Of a stretch of 64,000 bases of DNA, positions 12,444 to 24,000 are shown in pieces. Source of the stretch: Ifrita kowaldi (taxonomy: Eukaryota > Chordata > Aves > Passeriformes > Cinclosomatidae). The notes under the pieces were generated by a model. It saw nothing but the letters and a program-made list of their open reading frames with translations. It was not told where the DNA came from and made no database searches. Position 1 is the first letter of the stretch. The number at the start of each line of letters is the position of its first letter. The position numbers were made by a program, and so were the translations under genes. Where the stretch lies: contig VZRS01005628.1 of the NCBI GenBank assembly GCA_013398055.1, positions 62,001 to 126,000 on the forward strand, read 5' to 3'.

Positions 12444-12449
12444 ATTAAA
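12444..12449 (+). terminator. C8B: Candidate C8B poly(A) signal (ATTAAA)
   Basis: ATTAAA, the commonest variant hexamer, lies about 430 bp after the C8B stop. It is the first good hexamer on this strand. A canonical AATAAA also occurs at 14040-14045, which would imply a much longer 3' UTR. The choice is open. Confidence 0.3.
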
Positions 12450-12529
12450 GCCTAAATCCCAATGAGCACAACAGTGTCTAACGTGACATTTAGAGCCACT
12501 GTGCCTCACTACCCTGCTTTCCCAATTTA

Positions 12530-12655
12530 TTGTGTTGTTCCCACCCCTGCCACAGGCAGGGACACCTTCCACTAGCCCAGGTTGCTCCAAGCCCTGCCCA
12601 ACATGGCCTTGGACACTTCCAGGGATCCGGGGGCAGCCACAGCTGCTCTGGCACA
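12530..12655 (-). mobile_element. CR1 LINE 3' fragment (reverse)
   Basis: GGCAGGGACACCTTCCACTA, then CCAGGTTGCTCCAAGCCCTG and GGCCTTGGACACTTCCAGGG is the reverse complement of a CR1 tail. It lies about 0.5 kb past the C8B stop, so it may abut or enter the 3' UTR if the distal poly(A) site is used. Confidence 0.9.
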
Positions 12656-15600
12656 AATGGAACATTTTGAAAAAGCTGTCTGCACATCCCCTGAGGTCTT
12701 CTGCCCTTAGTAGCTGCCTTTGCCCCAAACAAGCTCTGGTTCATCAGTGTGATCCCATAAAGGCCAGTATTCCCACTGCTGCTGGGTCCAGCCAGGGTGG
12801 GACATCTGGCTTGGAGAGAGTTCACCATGAAAAGAGACAGATTGAATGATTTGCCATCCCTGGAGCTGTGCATCACAGTCCGGGTCTAACAGCAGAGGAA
12901 TTTAAAACCCTGTGCACCATTCCATGAGCCTGGATCATTCCAGGACTCACCTCCTACAGCTTTGTTGGTGGCTGATAGTTTTTGCAGAGACATTTGGTTG
13001 GGCCTGCTGCAAAATAACCAGCGACAGCTTTGCTCCGAAAGGCAATTCCACCAGTGCAAGGTTGTTCATGAGTGTTGTGAGTCTTCTAACATCTGCAAGG
13101 TCAAACTCTCTTCCAAGGGTTTTTAGCAGAGCTGCTGATGGTGGGCTGGTATCGCCCGCTCCTTTCCTTTCAGACTGACGTTGTCTGAATGTAATTCCTG
13201 TGAGAGCAGCTCAGGCTCCCTGACACCTGAACAATGGAACATGCATTTAGTTGTAGCCCTCATGCCGCCTCCACACTTATCGACAGGGCTTCTGTGACAG
13301 CTTTAAGAAAGGCAGAGCACATTGCATATGTAAAACAAGAGGGCTCTGTGCTCATTATGGGCTTCATCATTTAGCTGCCAAGCCAAAATGTTTCCCTTTT
13401 CCACTGCGTAGCTGCAGTATCTTTTGTGTGATGGAAATTTGCCAGGAGATTCTCCTTTGGGTCATGATCAAAGAGGTCACTGCTTGTGGGATGTAGGATA
13501 TTCCTCCAAGTGTTCTGCAGGGGCTGTGTAGGAGCTCTGGAGATGAGGACCCTGAGCATGGTTCATGGATGCCTCTGAGGACACAAACTGCAGTGTTATT
13601 GCCTGCCCTTCTCAAGAATTATCACTGTAATCTGATTAAGGACATTTCTCAGATGAGTCAAGTGGCTTTTTTCAATTTAACCACCTTTCCTGATCACCAA
13701 GCTGGTTAAACACACAGCAGTGGTGCCTCTCTCCACTGCTGTGGCAAGGAGAGCCAAGTGTAGGGACCTGAATTGTTCCCAAATCAGAAAAACACAGATT
13801 TTTTTGAAGTGGTGGCAGTACCTGAGTTTGTATAATGGGGGGGTTTTTTGGAGGAAGAGAGGAGAGATTTGACAGTCATCAAGATCATCAGGATAGTCTG
13901 ACTGAAGAATGAGTTCAGCAGTGGTTGAATATTCAGCCTGTAGGCTTAGAAGCCTCCCATAAAGGACATAACTTTATCTTGTCCTTGTGATTTTGTGCTT
14001 TGATTCGCCTACCTAATGATTTATTATAACCTGGGGGGCAATAAAAAATGCCGTGCTGAAGCTTTTATTGTTTCATTTTGGTTGGCATTAAATTTTGGTA
14101 CCATCTTTTACTGGTGTTCCTAACTCTCACTCCCAGTGTAAGTTCAGATTAATAACCCACGTGTGAGGGCTCAGGAAGGCTGCAGGTGGTTGTGCACGTG
14201 TTCAGCTCTGCTTGTGCTGCTCTAGCCCATCCCTCTGGTTAAGATACTCGTCTCAGCGGGCTCTACCACATCCCATGTTGTATTTTCACAAGTTTTCTTG
14301 AGGAAAAGAAGAGGATAAACACGGAGAGGTTGGATTTATTTGCACCTCCCTGCTTGAAGACGTTGCTGCTCTGGTACTGCAGCTTCGGGAAATCCCAGAA
14401 GGGTATTCCAGGTGAGTGGTAATTGCCACATCCAGCTTTCCCAGGACAAAACCAGCTTGAATCTGGCCACCCCTAACGTCTCCATCAGCAGTGGGACTCT
14501 GGACTGCTTTCCAGCCTGGATTCATGTGCTCCCTGTTGTGTGGTATCACACAAACACTTTACCTGCGAGGCTGGAACGCCGTCCAGGCTGCAGCTGGGGA
14601 CATGCACACTCAGTATTGCTAAAGTACTTCACCATGTTCCTGTTTCTCCCACTGTCAGGTTGCTCCTGCCCAGGTTCTCTCCCACATGGAGATGTTTTGT
14701 TGAAAGCAACCCAGAAAGTCCATGCAGAGGTGTAAACAGTCCCCAGATTTCCAGCTCCTGGTTTTACCCTGGTGGCTGAAGAGCCCAGTGAGAACGCAAC
14801 ACAGCTGCCAGACTTCAGGTCAAATCATGCCTGCTGATTTATCTTCCTTTTATATCCCATTTCAATACCTCCTGCTTCTGTAAATCAAAAAGCTAGAGTT
14901 GAATTCAGGCATTATTACCAGTATAAACAAATATTTTTACTTATCTGTAGTGCAGCACCACAGATCCCACTGTGTTGGGCACGACAGAGAACAAACACCA
15001 GTCCCTCCCCAAACTCGCCAGAACCTGGAATTTCTTTTGTTTCAGGTTTTTCTGGTGGGATTAAATGTTTTGTATCTCTGTGTGCCTGTGCATTCCACTA
15101 CATAAAAAGGAAGGCAACAATCTTTGAGCTGCTACTGCTGGGAAATTTTTGCCTGCTCCAAACTCCCAGGCTCAGAGGGACACAGGAGCCAGGGCAGCCG
15201 ACGTGACATTGACCCCGAGGTAGAAAACAGCTCTGTCTCAAGCACTGCCCTTATCTCCTCTTCTGTTAGCTGGTTATCTGGAGCCTACACCTTGCAACCT
15301 CAGGTGTATTGTCATCAATCATTTCCTATTTTCTTCTGCGTGCTGGTTCCTCTCTGCCCTTCCTTTGTTAATAACCCAGTTTGCCTATATCCATAAAAAT
15401 ATCTGATTGTGATACCATTTATCCAAAGCGCCATACATCCATCATGCGCTTACGAGCGAGATAAACAAGGTCTCCTGGGAAATGTGCCGCCAGAAATATA
15501 TAGGATAAATAACTATATCAAATGTATGTCAGTGTGCAAGAGGGGAAAATCCATTCATTAAAACCCGGGTGGAAGTGCAGCGTTTTGTTGTACCCTCTGA

Positions 15601-17346
15601 GCTTTTAGTTTAACTAAGAAACGCACATTTTTGCTGCTTATCTCATCTTGCACAATTCTCCTGCTGCCCACTTCAGCACGAGATATATTGGCTTCTTCCA
15701 CTGCCATTGTAAATGTGTAATTGCTCATAATCTTTTCTTCCTTTTTTTTTATATTTTTTTTTCTCTCCCAGGCCTTACAGGCAGATTCTTCCTTTCTTCT
15801 GACTTCAGCTTCGCTGCTCCTGGGTTTCAGCAAGAGGATGTTTGAGCCCTGGGGTGGAGGGGGAAGAGAGGGGCACTACCCACCTGCCTTTGGTGTTTGA
15901 AGGAAGCCCTTGGGTTTGTGTCTCAGTGCCGTGAGCTGCGAGGTGAGGGGTGAGAATGAACAACTGCGGGTAAAACATAGGATTTTTGCTCTTATTTATA
16001 TGTTTCCTGGTGGCATTCTGCATGCAGTTTCTTTAATCACTTGGATTTATTATTTTTTCTTCTTTTTTTGTGGTTCTTTTGTGATTGATCCTTCTAGAAA
16101 CAGCTCTAAAAGCTGAGGATGCAGGTTGTTTTCCTGCAGGCCCCATCTTTTCCCAGCCTCCAAGGCATCAGATCTCTCTGTTCATTAAAGTCTCCCCCCA
16201 GGTCAAAAAAAGAAGCGTACTTGGCTTTCTGACTGAGGTGACTTTGTACTCATTTACTTGCAGGCATTTTTCTGAGTCCCAAGAGGTCGATGTAAAGGTG
16301 AGAATTGCTTGTGAGCCAAACTGGTCCTTGGTGTAAGAGCCCTGTCTTGTGTTTCCCCATAACCTGGCAGCCCAATGCCAAGCAGCATTCATTAAATCAC
16401 CTGTTGTGATCCTACATTTCACATTCCTCTGGGACGTCTTAAGTCACACCAATCCATGGGTGCTTCATGCTGCTGCATTTCCTGACACAGAAGACAACAA
16501 ATTCAAGCCCTCGGGTGCAAATCGCTCTCTGGGTGAGCAGCTCCTTCACCCAAAATAGCAAAGTTGGCCCAAAAGGCCACAGCTTTGCCCCTCAGCAAAG
16601 GGATTTTTCACAGAACAATCCATCTCAGGGTTTGAGACAACATGGTTTGTTGTTTTCAGCCCGTAGTTTCATTTGCAAGCAAAAGAGAAGTGGTGAAAAA
16701 ATTGGCCTTTGGCAAACATGCCCACAAAAGAAAATATGGGGCCAGATCTTCAGGTGCCATAAATCAGCTGCAGTGAAGGGGCAACACTGATTTACATCAG
16801 CTGAGTGTCAGCCTGTAAATCCCCACTGACACACAGTTGAAAAACAAGCATTTCCAAGCACCTGAGCAATTTCTTTCACTAAACCACGATTCCTTTCTAC
16901 TCCGTCTCTCCATTCAAATGGCTACAGAAGGGCTGCTTTGTGCTTTGAGGTTTTGGTGCTGTTGTTCATAATGCCTGATTCCTTCTCAGGGCTTTTTTTC
17001 CCCCCTTCTCCCCCCCATAATGAAAAGCTCAGTAAAATGAAGTGCCATTCGCCTTCCGTCCATCCCAGGTTTTTGTGGCAGTTCATTAAGAAGAGGGAGC
17101 TGCAGGCTCTTGCCGTGGTCTCTGGACACAGTTCAATACTGTGTGCATTCTTGTGCTGAGATTTACGTCTCACATTCAAAAAAGCCCCTTAAATCAAGCA
17201 GCCTGTTAGCATCTTCTCAGGCTCTGTGTGCCTGGGAGATAAAATGCCTGCGTGCTAATAGTCAATTCATCACTGATCTTACAGAGCAAAAGCCTTTGCT
17301 TGTGTGGGAACATCGTCTGCCCAATGGTTGCGTTCGAGCCTCTCTA

Positions 17347-17368
17347 TTTATTGCTTTATTTATTTATT
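17347..17368 (-). terminator. C8A: Cluster of AATAAA signals, distal C8A poly(A) candidate
   Basis: On the minus strand, AATAAA occurs at 17347-17352 and in three overlapping copies across 17355-17368. The cluster lies about 0.6 kb past the C8A stop. Overlap of hexamers in a TTTA-repeat tract can also arise by chance in A/T-rich DNA. Confidence 0.3.
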
Positions 17369-17645
17369 TAAAATTCCTCATCATCTTGGGCTTACATTTT
17401 GCAGTGATGCTTCAGCATCTTTGGGCTGAAGCCTTCTCCATGCAGAGCAGCATATGGCTTTGCTGCAAATGCAGCCCTGGCCAATATGCTGGACTTACAA
17501 ATCTGACAGTGCCAACTTACAAAAGTTTTCATGGTACATATGTCAATACCAACTGCATAGATTGTGAGCTCTTCATGTGTTTCCCAAAGGAAAATATATA
17601 AACTCCCTGAGAGTCAAGCTCAGTTAAGTAAACACTCGCAGTGAA

Positions 17646-17651
17646 TTTATT
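17646..17651 (-). terminator. C8A: Proximal C8A poly(A) signal candidate (AATAAA)
   Basis: A canonical AATAAA on the minus strand lies about 295 bp past the C8A stop codon. It is followed downstream by a TGTTTACTT stretch that could act as a U/GU-rich element. It is the first canonical hexamer after the stop. Confidence 0.4.
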
Positions 17652-17943
17652 TCGTGACACGCTGTAGCCCCGTGGTCACCCCGTAGCAAAGTCACCTCCT
17701 TTGGGTGGATTCTCTGCCATCTCCTGTGCTGCAGCAGTGGTGTTGGGCACTGGTGGGCCTCCCATCCCATCTGGTGGGGCAAAACCACGGGAACAGCTGG
17801 TCAGGTTTTACATGGTGGATTCAGCACGTATAGAAACACTTTACCAATCAGTTATTTCTCCCGGGGGTAATTCCATCGCACCCCTGGCGTATTTATAGCC
17901 CAGCCCAGGTTCCAAACCATGCTGTTCCAGGCTCCTTGGGCTT

Positions 17944-18095
17944 TCAGCAGGCTCTGCTCTGGAGGTTTTTCCCTGCACAGGGCTGCCCGCCGTGCTGCGG
18001 GGCAGGGTTGGAGCACTGCCGGCTGCGCCGTGACGTCCCTGCCTGGCACGGCGACCAGCCCGACCAGCAGCTCCAGCGCCCATCCGTCTCTCCAC
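17944..18095 (-). CDS. C8A: C8A exon 11 (C-terminal TSP1, stop)
   Basis: The acceptor is GTGTCCCCAG. The exon starts in phase 1 and ends at the stop in 17944-17946. It encodes DGRWSCWSGWSPC, then QCSNPAPQHGGQPC and ends SRAC. The length and layout are the same as the C8B last exon, including the WxxWxxW C-mannosylation pattern. Confidence 0.97.
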
Positions 18096-21000
18096 CTGGG
18101 GACACGCAGAAAAGAAAGGGGAAAAACAAACAAAAAAAAGGGATTTCAGGTCTGGCTGAAACCTCTCTGGATATGGACTCCCTGCTCTATCCCAGCCATG
18201 CCCAGGCTGTTTAGATCAAGGCACTTGGAGGCCAGGGCACATGAAACATCATCACCCCAAACACCAATAGTTGTTTCTTTTCCTTCTCAGCTCATTTGAA
18301 AGCCTGTGCCTTGGTTTTCCTTTCCTAAAGGGCAGCTCACAGCTCTCTCTGCAGCAACTTCCTCACCTCCGACCAAGGCAGAGGGACAAAAGTCCCCGAA
18401 CATTGTGGGGATGTTGTGAAAAGTCCTTTTGGAGATGGGTTACTTCAAAGCTTTTTCATTACAGTACAGACTGAGTTGTCAGGAGCGGTCGATACTATGG
18501 ATTATAGCAGTGCTCCTGAATGATGGGAATGCTTGATGGCTGTCATTTACTGTCGTTTTTTATTTACTCATCTGGCCTTCACGCCTGGCTTGGGCAGTTT
18601 ATTAATCCAGACAGCGCAAATGGATGTGTGCGCTCTTACTTAGTGCTGGCTGGAAAGCTGGGTTTTCCATCTGCGGGAACATTGGGCTTTAAAAAAAAAA
18701 TAAGTAAAAATTAGTTTGGTCTTAAATGAGTTTTGGAAGTGAAAATTTGAAACTGAAGTTGCCCATGAGTTAGTAGTGCGCCTGTCCCCACTGTTGGTAA
18801 AATCAAGGAGCACAGGGCTGGCTGGTTCAGTGCGCTGCTTTGGTGGCAGGTCCTGAGCTTCCCGAGCAAATTCCTGAGGTTTGGAGACAACTTAGAGAGC
18901 CTGAGCTTTTTAAAGAAATCCACTTTGCAGTCAGTGAAGCTAAGCTTTGGCATTCAGCTTCAGAAACCATCTCCCCAGCTCTGCTCCAACTCCTTATCTC
19001 ATCACAGCTTTGATTTTTCGCTGGTGAGACCCCAGTGATGAGCCCACGGTTGAAGGCCTGGAGCTCTGCCTGGTGGAACTGCTCTGAAGATGGATTTTTG
19101 TGCCAGCTTCATGTGCTGAGATGTAGATTTTTTTTTTGTCATCATGAATCAGGACAAAAATATCAATAGAGAACTGCAACTTTTTTTGGAAATGAAAGAG
19201 CCTGTTCCGACCTCGGCTTTTTTTGCTACCCACTTAACTTTTTACGATAGTATAGAAAGTGTCAAAGAAAACATAAATATAAGCCTGTCACTTCGGAAAA
19301 ACATATTTTTTCACCCCAAAATAGACACTTCCCTCTAGTCAAAATGCATCCCAGGAGGGGGTGGGAAATCTGGCAATGTAGCAATTTTTTACTAAAACAG
19401 TATTTTTGGTGGCACGTCGTGTGAACAGTTGCTTCACCTGAGCCTTTCCCCTTCCCTCCCCTCCTTGCCTGTTGAGGTTTGTGCTCTCCCCCTTGGAGCA
19501 GCCATCCTTAGTGGGATCCCACGAGCCCGCCAGAGGGCTTAATCCAGCCATTAAACACACCCTCATTTCCACTACTCTATTTGTAATAGCCGTAGAATCC
19601 TAGAATTCCTTGGGTTGGAAGGGAACATCTCATTCCAATCCCTCTGCCATGGGCAGGGACACCTTCCACTAGAGCAGGAAACCCCATCCAACCTGGCCTT
19701 GGACACTTCCAGGGGTGGGGCAACCTGTGCCAGGACCTCACCACCCTCACAGGGAAGAATTTCTCCTTTACCTCTAATCTAACCCTGCTCTTTTTCAACT
19801 CAAAGCCATTCCCCTTTGTCCTGAGCTGCCAAACTCAGTCTCTTGCGGGGCCGCTCAGGATAACGCAGCAGCAAAATACAGAAGGGAAGGTGGGATTGAT
19901 GTGTGGATGCCGGGAGCTGTCGGATTAGCCACGGGGAGGAGGAAATCCATCCCCTTTGCTGCCTTTGCCCCTCGCCTGCTGCAGCCTGGGCTCTCACCTC
20001 GGCGCTCCGTGTGCTCGCAGGCAGGGCCTCTGTAGCCAGGGCGGCACTGGCAGGAGCAGGTGTCTCCCACCAGCACGGGCTCCCCGTTGTTCTGGCACGT
20101 TCCACAGCGGCAGGGGTTGAATTCCAGCAGGAACTCATCCAGAGCCCGTTTCAGGTGCTGCCGTTTGGTTTCCATGTGGTCGAGGTTGCTTCTGCGGAGG
20201 ATTTCGTGGATGGGCTGCAGCTGCAGGGGATGGAGATGGATAGCATGGAAACAATTTCAGCTGGGCATCAACTGGGATGCAGTGACATTGCTGGATAAAT
20301 TCAGGACTCGGGAAAAACTCATTTGTCTTCCTCGACAGCTGCATGTACATCATGCAAATGTGTTGCTGCCCCAGTGAGAAACCACCCTTCCAAAACCTTC
20401 CTCATCCTGGAGGTTTGTGTGAGATTGGCTTTTCTGGACATGCTTTGGAGTTTTAGTATGAATTCGAATGATAAATTAAAACACCCCAGTAAGCCCGTTT
20501 TTTTGACTGATTTCTTAGTGCTGTCACAATCCCTGAGATTCTTGCATGCTTTTTGCCTTTTTGAAGAAAATGTTTTGGTAAGAGCTTTGGACAGAGGGTA
20601 TCATCAAAATTTATTGCCATCCTATCACTTGCAGTGGCCAGGTGGTGAAATATCCCATAAATGCTGAGAATGAGGAATTTTGCCTATATATTTTTTGCCC
20701 TTTGATGTAGTGAAATAATACTGTCATCTACAGCTTTGGGAATGTAACTCGCTCATCATATTTTGCTCAGCAGCAAAATCCAGTTGCTGTATACCAGTCA
20801 GCAAAAATAGGCCAGTTTGGGCAGCTGTAATTAGAACTTGCCCAACTGAATATTAATATTCAAATGAGTATTAAAGCTAAAATCTTGGGACTGTCTGAGG
20901 ACACTTATTTACGTTTGTCCATCGATGCACCTGTGCAAACGCTCCCTGTCTAGGCCAGGAATTTGTTCCAGAGAAGAGCTGGGTGTCAGCTCACTGTGCA

Positions 21001-24000
21001 AGGCCCAGTGAGAGCGATCCATGGGGAGGATCAGGATCAGCTGGGCTTTGGGAAGAACTCTAAGGCAAATTTGCACAAGCCTGTTTGACAAACTGAGGGG
21101 GCTGCAGATAAGAGCTGCTGAAGTGGACACGAGCACTTATCGGCCGCTCCAGTTGCAAGCTGACTGCTCAGCTCTGGAGCAGCCAACAGAGAGGTCAGTG
21201 CATGGTTTACTGGAAAACTGCAAGAAATTTTGCCCAGAATTGATGGGAATTTGTGCAAAAAGGTGAATAACCTGGAGCTGGAACTGAAAGCACTTCTGTC
21301 TTATCAGATCTTTCCGCCACCGAGGCGCTGCCCAGGAAGGCTCGCACTGCACAGTCCTTCTCGCCCTGCCAATAACACAGATAATTCCCAAATCCATTTT
21401 CCCTTCTCCCACTCTCTGTCAGAGCTTTCAGACCTGCTTTCAGATGAAGACAAGAGGGACAGAAATGGCAGCATGTCCCTGCTGTGGCAGAGGTCCTTCC
21501 TCCACACACCACAGCTGCTCCTGGAGCAGATCAGCGATCCTGGCATCCTGGGGTACTTGTGGTCGTGCTGACCACAGCTGAGGAGTTGTGGCCACCCCCT
21601 CAGGCCTTTGCCAGCTCTACCCTGGATTATTTTTTGTAAGGTTGCTGTTCTCTGTCCCTTTCCATCCCCTCTGCTTGCACATATCTCCTCCCCCCTGTCA
21701 GAAGCCCTGTAAGGTGCTTCAGTGATCTTCCCATTTTATGGGGCATCCAGTGAAACAAAAGGGAGAGTAGAGCCTTGCTGATTTTTATGGCCACAGACCC
21801 TCTTTGTGGAGTGTGGAGAAAGACAGGACCCACTTGACAAAGTATCCAGGAGCTCCCTGCTCAGAGAACTCCTGGAGGGGGGCTTTCTATGCAGAGCCTT
21901 TGCTGGGTGGGGGGAAACAAAACACTTTCCCTAGCCCCCTGTGAGTCGCCAGCTTATACAGGAGGGCGGACAGCATCAGGGAGAATAATAGGGATGAATA
22001 GAACTGCAGTTCATTGTGGAGCTGTTGGGGAACACATCAGAAACTTAACCTGGCACTAATCCAGCATTAAGCTCCTTGTCTGTCTCCCTGTGGATGCGGT
22101 CGGTGGGAGATGTACTCCCCATTGTGAAATGAATAAGAGGTTACCAGATCAGTGGCCCATTACATTTAATCTTGTTCTGTGATGGGATCACAATAAAAAT
22201 ACGAAATGATCTGCTCGACTACACTTTCATTCCTTACAGCGGCAGAGTTTCTTCAACTGCAGAAAAGCCTTACCTGGAAATCAATAACAGCAGGATTATA
22301 TTTTAATGACCTTCCCCAGTGACGATACATTTTGCCATCCCAACTGTTCAGGAGCCCTCCGCTGTTACTGGTATCTCCCCCTCTAATCCGGGGAATAATA
22401 TCTTCCACAACTGCACTGTGGCTCTCAGGATCTGGAAAGTTGAATTACACACGTATTATTTAGCTGCTGTTTCCACACAGGCTCCAGAAACTGCTAAATG
22501 GAGGTGAGATCAATCGTGCAGGGGGCTCTCAGGGAGCTGTCTCCTGGGATCGATGGCAGCCCGGTGCTCCCTGCTCGTGGGGTGAGCCCTCATCCCAAAT
22601 CCTCTAAGCTGATAAAACCCAAAGAGCCTGCACACCTCCAGCCTTGGTTTCTGGGTAGGACATGGGCAATAGGTCACACTGTCTATAGCTCATTATGAAA
22701 TGTACAAATTTGGGGGTTCCTACCCTCTTTGAGTGCTTTTTGCAGCCAATTTTGACTTCTTTTAGTTGCCGTGCACACGCGGTCTGTCATTGCTGAGGAC
22801 TGCAGCCTCCCATCCACCCCACTGCCTCTGTTTCTAATATGGCATCGCTACATTGATTCCTCCATTTGAGAGGGATCAGTACTCCTGGAGACTTGGACCC
22901 AAAGTTTCTGCGGTCCTACCTCTTCTGGGGGATGACACCAGAGCTCCCTTCCTCACACCTCGTGTGACCCTACTCGAAACTCCATGCCCAAGTGACCAAA
23001 ACAAGCGACCCAAGGTGCCTCAAGAGACCCCTGCCCTGCTGTTGTACCAATTTCCCGAAATCCTTTCGTTTTGCACTCAGAGTGTGTCAGAGCTGCACCC
23101 AGATTCAGGTTCTGCTTGCTGACTGTAATGCCAAGGGACAGACCAAAACAGGCACTTATCTCCTCGGTGCTGATGGCTGCAAAACAGAAAGTAGACAGGT
23201 AAATTCAGTGATTCATGGTGTTCGTTTTCCTACTTCTTTCTTCTGTCATTGAAGAAAAGATTCTGTTATTTTCATTGCTTGTATTTTGAAGTCATGAGCT
23301 ATTCTGGGAAGAGGACAGTGGAAAACCCCAATATTTTATTGGGGTATGTTGGTCCTATCATGTAATAGGTGTAAAAATTGCTTCCTTAGAAAATATTAGA
23401 AGAAAGTAAAAATCTTAACACAAGGCTTCAGGCACATACGTCCTGTTTGATCTATACATTTAACAACAAACCCTTATTCTTTTTACAGACTAACCATAAC
23501 TAGGGTAAAGCTGGGAACGGCAGCTGAAATCAATAGATACTCACTAATTTTCCTAAACTCAGGATCTGACCCACCTATTAATGGCTTAAGCAGCACCTTA
23601 AGTAGTAACTTGGAAAAGGTCTGTGTGCTGAGAGCTGCCAGAGCTTTCCTGCCTGCTGCTGCCAGCACCACCACATACATCATGAAAATATGTAACTGGA
23701 GACCCATGAAGCGACTGCAGAGGGGAGAAGGGAACTAATGAGGTGGTTTCACCAAGGTAAGCAATGTGCATATTTCATACAGCCTGGTTTTATGTAAGCA
23801 CTTCAGTGTACTGCAAATATAAGGCCGTCTTCTTTGGTAGTTAGAAAGTCCATTGATTTCAGTAAATGCGGGTATTGTAAGTAATGGGTAACTTTTATAT
23901 TGCTCTTTTTGTCAGAGGACCTTAAAGTGTTTTACAGAGGAGCCTGGTGATCAATACCATGGTATTGAAAGGAGGCACAGAGCTCAGTGGGGTTTGTGTG

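Larger units (their letters stand above)
12019..17943. other. Convergent intergenic region between C8B and C8A 3' ends
   Basis: This 5.9-kb region separates the C8B stop from the C8A stop on the opposite strand. It must contain both 3' untranslated regions. I see one CR1 tail (12530-12655), T-rich runs near 15740-15765, and several poly(A)-signal-like hexamers. No exon, tRNA or other gene could be supported. The short open frames present have no splice context or recognisable product. Confidence 0.7.
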
